DNA of 64,000 nucleotides from Cribrihabitans_A pelagius (GCF_048820915.1 NZ_JBMERR010000023.1:1-64000); one strand, 5' to 3'. Shown: positions 24,636-33,694, counted from the first letter of the stretch. Translations and numbers: made by a program. Notes: generated by a model from the letters alone, not told the origin.

Positions 24636-25568
24636 TCACGGCAGCGGAATGAATTCCTCGGTATCGCCCGCAGGCAGCTGGAACGGGCCGTTCTGCCAAT
24701 CGCTCGCGGCCCAGGCGGATTTGGCCGCCTCTATCCGGTCGCGGGAGGAGGCAACGAAGTTCCACCAGATGTAGCGCGGCCCGTTCAGCGTCTCGCCGCC
24801 CAGCACCATCAGCCGCGCGCCATCGGGGCCGGCCGTCACCGTGATCTCGTCGCCGGGGCGGAACACCATCATCTGCCCGGCCGGGAAACTCTCGTCCGCG
24901 ATCTCCACCCCGCCTTCGGTCACGTAGATGCCCCGGTCCTCGTGCTCCGAAGGCATCGGCAGCATGGCACCTGCCTGCAGCACCGCGTCGGCATAGAAGG
25001 CTTCGGAGAACAGGGACGCCGGCGCGCGTTCGCCCCAGGCGTTGCCCAGGATCAGCCGCACCGCCTTGCCCCTGCCCTGCAAAAGCGGCAGTTTCTCCTT
25101 TCCGTGGTGCTCGAAACTGGCAGGCGCGTCTTCGTGGCTTTCAGGCAGCGCAATCCAGGTCTGGATGCCGAACAGCTTGCTCTGCCCCCTCCGGGTCGCC
25201 GCCGATGTGCGCTCGGAGTGGGTGACGCCCTTGCCCGCCACCATCCAGTTCACCTCGCCCGGATAGATCATCTGCTGCGTGCCGAGGGAGTCGCGGTGCT
25301 CGAATTCGCCCTCGTAAAGGTAAGTGACGGTGCCCAGGCCGATATGCGGATGCGGGCGCACGTCGATGCCCTGCCCGGTCAGGAACTCTGCCGGGCCCAT
25401 CTGGTCGAAGAAGATGAAAGGCCCCACCATCTGGCGGCGCGGCGCGGGCAGCGCGCGGCGCACCTCGAAGCCGCCGATGTCGCGAGCACGCGGTATCACC
25501 ACGGTTTCAATCGCATCCACGCCGCCCGCGTCGGGGCATTGCGGCTCCAGTGCCGGATTCCAGCTCAT
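24636..25568 (-). CDS. Pirin family protein
   Basis: A 310-residue bicupin, cytoplasmic, with the pirin N-terminal cupin motif RPHPHIGLGTVTYLYEGEFE. The metal ligands His-73, His-75, His-117 and Glu-119 (in GKGVTHSER) are all present, with spacing matching human pirin. Some bacterial pirins have quercetinase activity and others bind enzymes; the role here is open. The C-terminal cupin ends with LNGPRYIWWNFVASS, a typical pirin signature. It lies between the DMT and LysE genes on the same strand but with separate gaps. Confidence 0.93.
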   Translation of the reverse strand: MSWNPALEPQCPDAGGVDAIETVVIPRARDIGGFEVRRALPAPRRQMVGPFIFFDQMGPAEFLTGQGIDVRPHPHIGLGTVTYLYEGEFEHRDSLGTQQMIYPGEVNWMVAGKGVTHSERTSAATRRGQSKLFGIQTWIALPESHEDAPASFEHHGKEKLPLLQGRGKAVRLILGNAWGERAPASLFSEAFYADAVLQAGAMLPMPSEHEDRGIYVTEGGVEIADESFPAGQMMVFRPGDEITVTAGPDGARLMVLGGETLNGPRYIWWNFVASSRDRIEAAKSAWAASDWQNGPFQLPAGDTEEFIPLP

Positions 25569-25665
25569 CGCGCACCTCCTGTGGCCTTGCGTTCAGGCCA
25601 GAGATAGCGCGTTTTTCCAGCCCGGGCAGGGCCTCGCGCGGCACAGGGGCTGTGCAGGCGGGCTG

Positions 25666-26268
25666 TCACATGGTCAGCAGCTTCACCGCAATCGCCCACA
25701 TGGTGAGGCCGACCAGCGCATCCAGCACCTGCCAGGCCCGCGGGCGGGCAAAAACCGGCGCCAGAAGGCTCGCGCCATAGCCCAGCGTGAAGAAGAAGGT
25801 GAAGCTCGCCAGGCTCGCCCCGGCGGCAAAGACCACCGGCTGCGGATACTGGGCAGAGATCGAGCCCAGGAGCACCACCGTGTCCAGGTAGACATGCGGG
25901 TTCAGCCAGGTGAGGGCCAGAACGGTGGCAAGCACCGGCAGCAGCGCCTTTGTCCCGGCGCCGCCCTCGGCCTCCAGCGCCCCGCCGCCACGCCAGGCGG
26001 CGCGCAGGCTGCGGGCGCCGTACCAGATCAGGAAGGCCGCGCCGCCAAAGCGCATCGCCTGTTCGAACCACGGCACCGCCAGCGCCAGCGCGCCGAAGCC
26101 GAAGACGCCGGCGGTGATCAGCACAGCATCCGAACCCGCGCAGGTGAGGCAGATCCAGAACACATGCTGGCGCCGCAGTCCTTGCCGCAGGACAAAAGCG
26201 TTCTGCGCGCCGATGGCCATGATCAGGCTCAGGCCAAGGGCAAATCCGGCAGTCAGGCTGGGGGGCAT
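25666..26268 (-). CDS. LysE/ArgO-family amino-acid exporter
   Basis: A 200-residue inner-membrane exporter with six helices. The first helix signature GLSLIMAIGAQNAFVLRQGL is the LysE/ArgO motif, and TWLNPHVYLDTVVLLGSIS is the conserved helix-4 block. The family exports L-arginine and/or L-lysine. It is divergent from a LysR regulator of the ArgP/LysG type, with an 89-base spacer, which supports the assignment. Confidence 0.93.
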   Translation of the reverse strand: MPPSLTAGFALGLSLIMAIGAQNAFVLRQGLRRQHVFWICLTCAGSDAVLITAGVFGFGALALAVPWFEQAMRFGGAAFLIWYGARSLRAAWRGGGALEAEGGAGTKALLPVLATVLALTWLNPHVYLDTVVLLGSISAQYPQPVVFAAGASLASFTFFFTLGYGASLLAPVFARPRAWQVLDALVGLTMWAIAVKLLTM

Positions 26269-26357
26269 GGGTGTCTCCTGTCGTGTTCTGCGGTTTGACT
26301 AGCCCCGGCGGTCAGATTTATCCAGTTAAAGAGATTAACCTCAGATTAGAGTCGCTA

Positions 26358-27242
26358 ATGCATCTAGACCCCAGCCAGCTCGCCGCCCTCGCCGCCGTTC
26401 TGCGGCTCGGCACATTCGAGTCGGCGGCGCATGCGCTATCGGTGACGCCCTCGGCGGTGTCCCAGCGGATCAAGGCGCTGGAGGACCGGACCGGCACCGC
26501 TCTGGTGCTGCGCGGTGCGCCCTGCACCGGCACCGCCGCCGGGCGGCGGCTCGCCAAACATGCCGAGGACATTGGCCTTCTGGAAGCGCAGCTCGCGCGC
26601 GAGCTCTCGCTGGAGGCAGGCGCAGGCCCGGCCCGGCTGCGGGTTGCAGTCAACGCCGACAGCTTGGCGACCTGGTTCATCGAAGCCATGACTTCCGCGC
26701 CCGGCGTGCTCTTCGACCTGGTGATCGACGATCAGGACCACAGCGCCGAATGGCTGAAACGCGGCGAGGTCTCGGCCGCGGTCACCGCCAGCAGCCGCGC
26801 GGTCACCGGCTTTGATGCGCACCCGCTGGGCACGCTGCCTTATGTGGCAACCGCCAGCCCCGCCTTCATGGCGCGCCACTTCCCAAAAGGCGTCACCGCC
26901 GAAACCGCCGCCCGTGCACCCTGCCTGATCTTCAACGCCAAGGACATGCTGCAACGGCGCTGGCTGGAGGTGAACATCGCCCCGCAACTTGCCCCGCCTG
27001 CGCATTTTCTGCCCTCCAGCCAGGCCTTCGTGGATGCCGCCCTCGCAGGCCTCGGCTGGGGCATGAATCCGGAGGCGCTGGTGGCACCGCACCTGCGCAG
27101 CGGACGGCTGGTGCCGCTGATGGGAGGCACCGCGCTGCCGGTGCCGCTCACCTGGCAGGTGGCGCGGGTGATGGCGCCGGCCCTTGCGGATGTGACCCAA
27201 GCCGTGCTGAAGTCTGCGCGCGCTCATCTGCGCCACGACTAA
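26358..27242 (+). CDS. ArgP/LysG-type LysR regulator
   Basis: A 294-residue LysR-family activator starting MHLDPSQLAALAAVLRLGTF. The winged helix-turn-helix is SAAHALSVTPSAVSQRIKAL (about 20-40). The co-inducer domain contains ATWFIEAM, a feature of ArgP/LysG proteins that sense lysine/arginine. It is divergent from the LysE exporter it probably activates. The AT-rich spacer (26310-26357) contains TTATCCAGTTAAAGAG and AGATTA repeats, where the binding site should be. The upstream in-frame ATG at 26271 is rejected because the extension is not LysR-like. Confidence 0.92.
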   Translation: MHLDPSQLAALAAVLRLGTFESAAHALSVTPSAVSQRIKALEDRTGTALVLRGAPCTGTAAGRRLAKHAEDIGLLEAQLARELSLEAGAGPARLRVAVNADSLATWFIEAMTSAPGVLFDLVIDDQDHSAEWLKRGEVSAAVTASSRAVTGFDAHPLGTLPYVATASPAFMARHFPKGVTAETAARAPCLIFNAKDMLQRRWLEVNIAPQLAPPAHFLPSSQAFVDAALAGLGWGMNPEALVAPHLRSGRLVPLMGGTALPVPLTWQVARVMAPALADVTQAVLKSARAHLRHD

Positions 27243-27283
27243 CACGCAAGACCACTCCGACAGGACATCCCGAAAGGCCCCGC

Positions 27284-27976
27284 ATGTTTTCCAAATCCGA
27301 ACTCAGCTACGACCCAATCCCGCTGCCGCACCGCGCGGATTACACGGACGCGGAAATGCAGGCCAAGGCGACGGAGTTCCTCGCCCATATGAAGAACCGC
27401 TGCTCGATCCGCGATTTCTCCGACCGGCCGGTGCCGCGCGACGTGATAGAGAACTGCATTCGCACTGCCGGCACTGCCCCCTCGGGCGCCAACCACCAGC
27501 CCTGGTTCTTTGCCGCGATCGCGAACACCGAGCTCAAGGCCCGCATCCGCGCCGAGGCCGAGGAGGAGGAAAAGAAATTCTACGAAGGCGGCGCCAGCGA
27601 CGAGTGGATCAAGGCGCTGGAGCCGATCGGCACCGATGCCGACAAACCGCATCTGACCATCGCGCCCTGGCTGATCGTTGTCTTTGGCCAGCGCTGGGGC
27701 GAGTTCGATGACGGCACGCGGTTCAAGAATTACTACGTGCCGGAAAGCGTGAACATCGCCACCGGCTTCCTGCTTGCCGCATTGCATACCGCGGGGCTGT
27801 CGACGCTGACCCACACGCCGAACCCGATGAAGTTCCTGAACGGCGCGCTGGACCGCCCGGATTCAGAGAAGCCGACGATGATCATTGCCGTCGGCCATCC
27901 CGCCGAGAACGCCGCGGTGCCGTCGGTGGCGCGGGTGAAGAAACCGCTGGGCGGAATCTGCACGGTCTACGAATGA
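27284..27976 (+). CDS. Iodotyrosine-deiodinase-like flavoprotein (nitroreductase fold)
   Basis: A 230-residue FMN enzyme of the nitroreductase superfamily. NRCSIRDFSDRPVP (39-52) is the FMN phosphate loop and TAGTAPSGANHQPW (61-74) the active-site loop that binds the ring in IYD proteins. Glu-96, Tyr-100 and Lys-121 reproduce the spacing (4 and 21) of the triad that in mammalian iodotyrosine deiodinase binds the amino-acid zwitterion of halotyrosine. NYYVPESVNIATGFLLAAL and HTPNPMKFLNGALDRP also match. It may therefore reductively dehalogenate halotyrosines, plausible in a marine bacterium. It lies 41 bases after the LysR gene and 16 bases before the next gene, probably one operon. Confidence 0.8.
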   Translation: MFSKSELSYDPIPLPHRADYTDAEMQAKATEFLAHMKNRCSIRDFSDRPVPRDVIENCIRTAGTAPSGANHQPWFFAAIANTELKARIRAEAEEEEKKFYEGGASDEWIKALEPIGTDADKPHLTIAPWLIVVFGQRWGEFDDGTRFKNYYVPESVNIATGFLLAALHTAGLSTLTHTPNPMKFLNGALDRPDSEKPTMIIAVGHPAENAAVPSVARVKKPLGGICTVYE

Positions 27977-27992
27977 GCGCCCGCGCCCGGCC

Positions 27993-28832
27993 ATGACGGG
28001 CCGCCCGGCCTCCCTGCGCCGCAGCTTGCTGCTGCATCTGGCGCTGCCGCGGGGTGGGCTGCTGCTGGGATGGGGAGCGGCCAACCAGCTGGTGAAACTG
28101 CCGCTGCCGCTGGCCTGGGGGCTGATCGCGGCAGATGCCCTGTTTTTCCTGTGGCAATGCCGCGCCTTTCTGCGCAGCGCCGATGCGCATACCCGCGACA
28201 CCGGCAACCTGGCGCCGGTCTGGGGCGGCTACCTGGCAGTGCTGTTCGCCGCATTTGCCGCCGCGACCCTGTGGTGGGATGCGGTGCTGATCTCCAGTCA
28301 TGAGGACGGCACCCCCTACGCGGTGCAGCGCGCGCGGGAGCGGGAGGCGCTCTACAGCCTCGCCCTCGCCCCCGGCGGCGAGGTGCTGGTCTTCGACGGC
28401 GAAATCACCCACGGCCTCACCCGCCGCCTGCGCCAGCTCCTGGCCGAGAACCCAGACGTAACGCAGTTGCAGCTGAGCGGCACGGGCGGGCTGGTCTACG
28501 AGGCCCGCGGCGCGGCCAATCTGGTGCGCGCCCGCGGGCTGGAAACCCGCGCGGGCGGGCTTTGTGCCTCCGCCTGCACGCTGGTTTTCGCGGGTGGCAG
28601 CCGCCGCAGCCTGGATGCGGGCGGCCAGCTGGGGTTCCACGGCTATGCGCTGATGTTCGAGGGCGGGCTGCCGCAGGTGGACCTTCTGAGGGAACAGGAG
28701 AAAGACCGCGCCTTCCTGCTGGCCCAAGGCGTCAGCGCCGGGCTTGCCGGGCGGATCTTCGCGGTGCCGAACAGCGGCCTGTGGCTGCCCGATCACGCGG
28801 AACTGCTTTCAGGCGGCATGATAACCCCCTGA
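27993..28832 (+). CDS. Membrane-anchored ClpP/COG3904-like protein
   Basis: A 279-residue protein with three hydrophobic segments in the first 100 residues. A soluble C-terminal domain of ClpP/crotonase type follows. GGLCASACTLVFAGGSRR (Ser-193) and GGQLGFHGYAL (His-216) give a Ser-His pair placed as in COG3904 periplasmic proteases. Domain orientation suggests the active part is outside the cytoplasm. It follows the IYD-like gene by 16 bases, so it is probably co-transcribed. Its substrate is unknown and proteolytic activity is inference. Ribosome site: GCGCCCGG only, weak. Confidence 0.7.
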   Translation: MTGRPASLRRSLLLHLALPRGGLLLGWGAANQLVKLPLPLAWGLIAADALFFLWQCRAFLRSADAHTRDTGNLAPVWGGYLAVLFAAFAAATLWWDAVLISSHEDGTPYAVQRAREREALYSLALAPGGEVLVFDGEITHGLTRRLRQLLAENPDVTQLQLSGTGGLVYEARGAANLVRARGLETRAGGLCASACTLVFAGGSRRSLDAGGQLGFHGYALMFEGGLPQVDLLREQEKDRAFLLAQGVSAGLAGRIFAVPNSGLWLPDHAELLSGGMITP

Positions 28833-28841
28833 AAAGATGAA

Positions 28842-28867
28842 AAAGCCCGCCGGATTGCGGCGGGCTT
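28842..28867. terminator. Bidirectional terminator
   Basis: AAAGCCCGCCG pairs with the GCGGCGGGCTTT arm around GATT, with A-run before and T-run after. It lies between convergent genes (stop at 28832 and yebC stop at 28891) and can serve both. Confidence 0.9.
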
Positions 28868-28890
28868 TCACGTCTGTGCGGCCCTGCGGC

Positions 28891-29631
28891 TCAGAGCTGC
28901 GCCATCACCTCGTCGGTGGCCTCGAAGTTGGTGGTGACGCGCTGCACGTCGTCGTCATCCTCCAGCGCGTCGACCAGCTTCATCAGCTTTTGCATGCCGT
29001 CGAGGTCCAGCTCGGTTGTGGTGGTCGGCTTCCAGACCAGCTTGGTCGACTCGGATTCGCCCAGCTCCGCCTCCAGCGCGCTGGACACGTCGTTGAGGTC
29101 GGTGTCGGCGCAATAGATGATATGGCCGTCCTCGGAGCTTTCCGCGTCCTCGGCGCCCGCCTCGATCGCTGCCATCATCACGGTGTCGGCATCGCCAACG
29201 GCGGCCGGAAAGGTGACTTCGCCCTTGCGCTCGAACATAAAGCCGACCGAACCGGTCTCGCCCAGGTTGCCGCCGTTTTTGGCGAAGGTGGAGCGCACGT
29301 TCGACGCAGTGCGGTTCTTGTTGTCGGTCATCGCCTCGACGATGACGGCGACGCCATTGGGGCCATAGCCCTCATAGCGGATTTCGTCGTAATTCTCGGC
29401 GTCGCCGCCGGTGGCCTTCTTGATCGCGCGCTCGATCACGTCCTTGGGGACGGACTGGCTCTTGGCTTCTTTCACCGCCAGGCGCAGGCGCGGATTCTTG
29501 TCGGGATCGGGGTCGCCCATCTTGGCGGCCACGGTGATCTCCTTGGCCAGCTTGGAAAACAGTTTCGACCGCGCCGCATCCTGACGGCCCTTGCGGTGCT
29601 GAATGTTAGCCCATTTTGAATGGCCTGCCAT
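28891..29631 (-). CDS. YebC/PmpR-family protein (TACO1 homolog)
   Basis: A 246-residue cytoplasmic protein starting MAGHSKWANIQHRKGRQDAA, the invariant YebC N-terminus. It continues with KNPRLRLAVKEAKSQSVPKD and YEGYGPNGVAVIVEAMTDNK. Family members act as transcription regulators in some bacteria and as translation factors that relieve ribosome stalling at proline stretches in others. The ATG at 29631 is fixed by this N-terminus. It shares a terminator with the convergent gene. Confidence 0.96.
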   Translation of the reverse strand: MAGHSKWANIQHRKGRQDAARSKLFSKLAKEITVAAKMGDPDPDKNPRLRLAVKEAKSQSVPKDVIERAIKKATGGDAENYDEIRYEGYGPNGVAVIVEAMTDNKNRTASNVRSTFAKNGGNLGETGSVGFMFERKGEVTFPAAVGDADTVMMAAIEAGAEDAESSEDGHIIYCADTDLNDVSSALEAELGESESTKLVWKPTTTTELDLDGMQKLMKLVDALEDDDDVQRVTTNFEATDEVMAQL

Positions 29632-29753
29632 GGTGCATCCTTGCTGCTGTGTGTCTGATTTGGCGCTCATATAGCCCCGCCCCGCCCCTGCTTTCAAGCG
29701 CTGGCCCGCGACTTGGCTCTTGTGCGCCTGCGGGGCGGGGGTAATCTGGCGGC

Positions 29754-31529
29754 ATGACTTTCGATCAAAGCGTATTGTTTGCCCTTTTCGCCCTCGTCTT
29801 TGCTCTCCTGCTCTGGGGGCGCTACCGCTATGACCTTGTCGCCTTCGGGGCGCTGATGGCGGGGGTGGTGCTGGGGGTGGTGCCCTCGGAGAAGGCTTTC
29901 TCCGGCTTCGGCCACCCGGCGACGCTGGTGGTGGCGCTGGTGCTGATCGTTTCGGCCGGGCTGGTGCGCTCGGGCGCGGTGCATCTGATCACCCGCACAC
30001 TGGTGGATTCCGCGCGCGGGCTTGGCACGCATATCGCGCTGATGGGCGGCGTGGGCGCGGTGCTGTCGGCCTTCATGAACAACGTGGCGGCGCTGGCGCT
30101 CCTGATGCCGGTCGACATCCAGACTGCGCGCAAGGCGGGCCGCGCGCCGGGCATGAGCCTGATGCCGCTGTCCTTTGCCACCATCCTCGGCGGCATGGCG
30201 ACGCTGATCGGCACCCCGCCCAATATCATCATCGCCGCAATCCGGGAGGAGACGCTGGGCGAACCTTTCCGGATGTTCGATTTCGCCCCGGTCGGCGCCA
30301 CCGCGGCGCTGGCGGGGCTGGTGTTTGTCGCGCTGGTCGGCTGGCGGCTGATCCCCGGCCGCTCGAACGCGGCAGGCGCTGCCGAGGCGCAGCTGGAGCC
30401 CTATATGGCCGAGCTGACCGTGCCGGCCGAGTCCGAGCTTATCGGCAAGCGCCTGGGCGAGCTGGATGGGGAGGCCGAGAAGGCAGATGTTGCCATCCTT
30501 GGGCTGATCCGCGGCGGCAGGCGTCTCTACGGGCGGGCCGCGGCGTCGCTGCTGCGCGAGGGCGACGTCCTGGTGATCGAGGCCGAGCCGGAGGCGCTGG
30601 ACGAATTCCGCAGCGCGCTGAAGCTGGACTTCGCCGATGCCGCGCGGCAGGACAAGCTGACCGCGGCGGGCGACGGGCTGGAACTGGTCGAGCTGGTGGT
30701 GCCCGAGACCGCCCGCATCAACGGCCGCAGCGCCCAGGCGCTTGGCCTTTCCTGGCGGCAGAACGCGGTGCTTCTGGGCCTGGCGCGCCAGGGCCGCCGC
30801 CTGACCGGCCACATCCGCCAGACCGATATCGAGCCGGGTGACATCCTCCTGATCCTCTGCCCGCATGGCCGCACCGCCGATGTGGCGGAATGGCTGGGCT
30901 GCCTGCCGCTGGCCGAGCGCGGGCTGGCGGTCACCGCCAATGACAAGACCTGGCTCGCCATCGGCCTGTTTGCCGCTGCGGTGCTGGCGGCCTCGGTCGG
31001 GCTGCTTTACCTGCCGGTGGCGCTGGGGCTGGTGGCAGTGGGTTATGTGCTGTTCAAGATCCTGCCGGTCAACACGCTTTACGACCATGTGGAATGGCCT
31101 GTGGTGGTGCTTCTGGGGTCGATGATCCCGCTCGGCGCGGCGCTGGAGTCCTCGGGCGGAACCGCGCTGATTGCCGGCACGCTCAGCACGCTGACTGCGG
31201 GCCTGCCCGCCTGGGCGGTGCTGACGGTGCTGATGGTGGTCACGATGACGCTGTCGGATGTGCTGAACAACACCGCCACCGCCATTGTTGCCGCTCCCGT
31301 GGCGATCCAGATGGCGGAGACCCTGGGCGTCTCGCCGGACCCGTTCCTGATGGCGGTGGCGGTTGCGGCCTCGGCCGCCTTCCTCACCCCGATCGGGCAC
31401 AAGAACAATACGCTGGTGCTGGGGCCGGGCGGATATCACTTTGGCGACTACTGGCGCATGGGGTTGCCGCTGGAGATCCTGGTGATCGCGGTATCGGTGC
31501 CGGCGATCCTGGTGTTCTGGCCCTTGTAA
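29754..31529 (+). CDS. SLC13-type anion permease with TrkA-C domains (first of pair)
   Basis: A 591-residue inner-membrane carrier. The N-terminal helices hold SAFMNNVAALALLMPV and FATILGGMATLIGTPPNIII, the SLC13/DASS inverted-repeat hairpin motif. A soluble middle part (about 210-380) contains two RCK_C/TrkA-C modules (ELIGKRLGELDGEAEKADVA; RINGRSAQALGLSWRQNAVL). The C-terminal repeat has DVLNNTATAIVAAPVAI and TPIGHKNNTLVLGPGGYHF. The family moves sulfate, dicarboxylates or related anions with sodium or protons; the substrate is not readable. A second SLC13 protein of almost the same length lies convergent 386 bases away. Confidence 0.88.
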   Translation: MTFDQSVLFALFALVFALLLWGRYRYDLVAFGALMAGVVLGVVPSEKAFSGFGHPATLVVALVLIVSAGLVRSGAVHLITRTLVDSARGLGTHIALMGGVGAVLSAFMNNVAALALLMPVDIQTARKAGRAPGMSLMPLSFATILGGMATLIGTPPNIIIAAIREETLGEPFRMFDFAPVGATAALAGLVFVALVGWRLIPGRSNAAGAAEAQLEPYMAELTVPAESELIGKRLGELDGEAEKADVAILGLIRGGRRLYGRAAASLLREGDVLVIEAEPEALDEFRSALKLDFADAARQDKLTAAGDGLELVELVVPETARINGRSAQALGLSWRQNAVLLGLARQGRRLTGHIRQTDIEPGDILLILCPHGRTADVAEWLGCLPLAERGLAVTANDKTWLAIGLFAAAVLAASVGLLYLPVALGLVAVGYVLFKILPVNTLYDHVEWPVVVLLGSMIPLGAALESSGGTALIAGTLSTLTAGLPAWAVLTVLMVVTMTLSDVLNNTATAIVAAPVAIQMAETLGVSPDPFLMAVAVAASAAFLTPIGHKNNTLVLGPGGYHFGDYWRMGLPLEILVIAVSVPAILVFWPL

Positions 31530-31915
31530 GCCCTGGGGATTTCGAAGCTGCCGCCGGTGTTCGGTCAAAGCAGCGCTGCGCGCCCGCATCATTGGCGCGG
31601 CTTCGCTGACGGCCGCGCACCTCCTGCCACCGGCGGGAAAGCGTCAACCTGTCACAAATTCCTTGACAGACCGCCCTTCAACGGCCTCAGGCCGCCAGAT
31701 GTTGCGGCCCGGCCGCGGCCTACCCGGCCAAAGCCTGCGAAATCAAAGCAATCGCCGTGGACGCTGCCAGTATCGCAAAAAGGAAACCATTCCTGAAAGT
31801 CATAACCTCACCCTGTCTTCTCCCCTCCTTTAGATAGGCTTTGTTCTGTTAACTGCATGTGAACACATCGAAGGCCGGCGAAAATCCGCCGACGAAACAA
31901 TATCACGATGCGGCT
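31530..31915. other. 386-base gap between two SLC13 genes
   Basis: It contains a possible very small gene (31720-31803, minus) and a TTGACA at about 31662-31667. There is no clear terminator. The left part has short GC repeats only. Confidence 0.4.
31720..31803 (-). CDS. Possible 27-residue single-helix membrane peptide
   Basis: The reverse strand from ATG 31803 reads MTFRNGFLFAILAASTAIAL then ISQALAG and stops. This is one hydrophobic helix with a basic N-terminus, like small membrane proteins or a bare signal peptide. AAAGGAGGGG lies 22 bases upstream, too far for an ideal site, and GTGAGG is too close. Coding is therefore uncertain. Confidence 0.3.
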   Translation of the reverse strand: MTFRNGFLFAILAASTAIALISQALAG

Positions 31916-33694
31916 TCAGAGCGGCCAGATGAAGGGGATGAGAACCGAGGCCAGAAGCCCGACGGTGAGGTTGAGCGGGATGCCCACGCGCAGGAAATCG
32001 GTGAATTTGTAGCCGCCGGGGCCATAGACCAGCATGTTGGTCTGGTAGCCAATCGGGGTCGCGAAAGAGGCCGAGGCCGCCACCATCACCGCCACCACCA
32101 GCGGCCGCGGATCCACGCCCATGGCCTGCGCGAGGCCAATCGCAATCGGCGTCACCACCACGGCCACGGCGTTGTTGGAGACCAGCTCGGTCAGCACCGA
32201 GGTCAGCAGATAAACCGCCCAGACCAGCAGGAACGGCGGCAGCACCGAAAGCGAGGGCGCGAGACTGTGCACGATCAGCCGCACCGCACCCGAGCTTTCC
32301 AGCGCCGCGCCAATGGCAAGCATGGAAAAGATCAGCGCCAGCAGGCGGCCGTCAACGAAGGAGAATGCCTCGTCCGCGTCGATGCAGCGTGTGACCAGCA
32401 CCAGCGCCACCGACAGCACCGACAGCATCAGGATCGGTGCCACCCCGAGTGCTGCGAGGATCACGATGGAAAACAGCGAGATGATTGCTATTGGCGCGTG
32501 GCTGCGGCGGTAGGCGCGCTGGGTGGGCTGGGAGACATCGGCCAGGTCCATCTCGGAGGCCAGCCGCTGGATGTCTTCCGGGGCGCCTTCGAGCAGCAGG
32601 GTATCGCCGATCCGCACCACCAGGTCCTCCAGCTGCACCCCGATGTTCTGATTCCGCCGGTGCACCGCCAGCGTGTAGACGCCATAGCGGCGGCGCAGGC
32701 GCAGCGCGCCGAGCGAGCGGCCCACCATGCGGCAGCCCGGGGTGATCAGCACTTCGACGGTTTGGGTCTCCACCGCCGAGACCTGATCGACCCGCTTCAG
32801 CTCCTTGTTGGTCTGCAGGCTCAACAGCTCGGTCATCCTCGTGCGGAGCACCACGCGGTCGCCCACCTGCAGCTCCACCCCTTCGAGATTGCGGCGCAGC
32901 GACTCGTCGCCGCGGATCACGTCGATCAGCCGCACACCGGGGCGCTTAAACAGCTGCACACCGGTCACCTCGCGGCCGATCAGGTTGCTGTCGGGCGGGA
33001 TTACCGCTTCGGTGAAAAACTTCATCCTGGACTTGTCGCTCAGCATCGACGCCATGCTGTCGCGGGCGGGCAGCAGACGCGGCGCGATGAAGCGCAGATA
33101 GACCATGCCATAAGCCACGAGAAACAGCCCCAGCGGCGTCACCTCGAAGATGGTGAAGGGTCGAAGCCCTTGAGCACGGGCGACACCGTCGACCAGGAGG
33201 TTAGTGGAGGTGCCGATCAGCGTCAGCGTGCCGCCGAGAATCGCCGCATAGCTGAGCGGGATCAGCATCTTGGAGGGCGCTACATCCAGCGTGCGGGAAA
33301 TCTGGATGAAGACCGGGATCATCACCACCACCACCGGCGTGTTGGAAACCACAGCCGAAGCCGCAACGACAAATGCCATCAGCAATGCGATGGCCAGCCT
33401 CGGCCGCACGCCGGCCTGGGTCTTGGCGGCCTGGGTGAAGGCATCCAGCGACCCGGTACGCACCAGCGCGCCCATGATGATGAACATCGCGGCAATGGTC
33501 CAGGGCGCCGGGTTCGACAGCACAGGCAGCGCCTCGCTGTAGGGCAAGACGCCGGTTGCAAGCATCACCGAGACGCCGGTGATCGCCACAACTTCGGTTG
33601 GGTAGGTTTCCTTCAGGAAGGCCAGGAACATGGCCAGGACGATCACAAGAGCCAGGATCGCGTTGCCGGTGTCACCAATCTGGAAAAACTGCAT
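31916..33694 (-). CDS. SLC13-type anion permease with TrkA-C domains (second of pair)
   Basis: A 592-residue inner-membrane carrier of the same design as the convergent gene. An SLC13 repeat has VVSNTPVVVVMIPVFI and AAILGGTLTLIGTSTNLLVD. Two TrkA-C modules lie at about 215-385 (NLIGREVTGVQLFKRPGVRL and GCRMVGRSLGALRLRRRYGV). A second repeat has ELVSNNAVAVVVTPIAIGLA and TPIGYQTNMLVYGPGGYKF. The hairpin TSTN and TPIGYQTN motifs differ from the TPPN and TPIGHKNN of the first, so the substrates may differ. The start is at 33694 with no partner gene in the same orientation. Confidence 0.88.
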   Translation of the reverse strand: MQFFQIGDTGNAILALVIVLAMFLAFLKETYPTEVVAITGVSVMLATGVLPYSEALPVLSNPAPWTIAAMFIIMGALVRTGSLDAFTQAAKTQAGVRPRLAIALLMAFVVAASAVVSNTPVVVVMIPVFIQISRTLDVAPSKMLIPLSYAAILGGTLTLIGTSTNLLVDGVARAQGLRPFTIFEVTPLGLFLVAYGMVYLRFIAPRLLPARDSMASMLSDKSRMKFFTEAVIPPDSNLIGREVTGVQLFKRPGVRLIDVIRGDESLRRNLEGVELQVGDRVVLRTRMTELLSLQTNKELKRVDQVSAVETQTVEVLITPGCRMVGRSLGALRLRRRYGVYTLAVHRRNQNIGVQLEDLVVRIGDTLLLEGAPEDIQRLASEMDLADVSQPTQRAYRRSHAPIAIISLFSIVILAALGVAPILMLSVLSVALVLVTRCIDADEAFSFVDGRLLALIFSMLAIGAALESSGAVRLIVHSLAPSLSVLPPFLLVWAVYLLTSVLTELVSNNAVAVVVTPIAIGLAQAMGVDPRPLVVAVMVAASASFATPIGYQTNMLVYGPGGYKFTDFLRVGIPLNLTVGLLASVLIPFIWPL

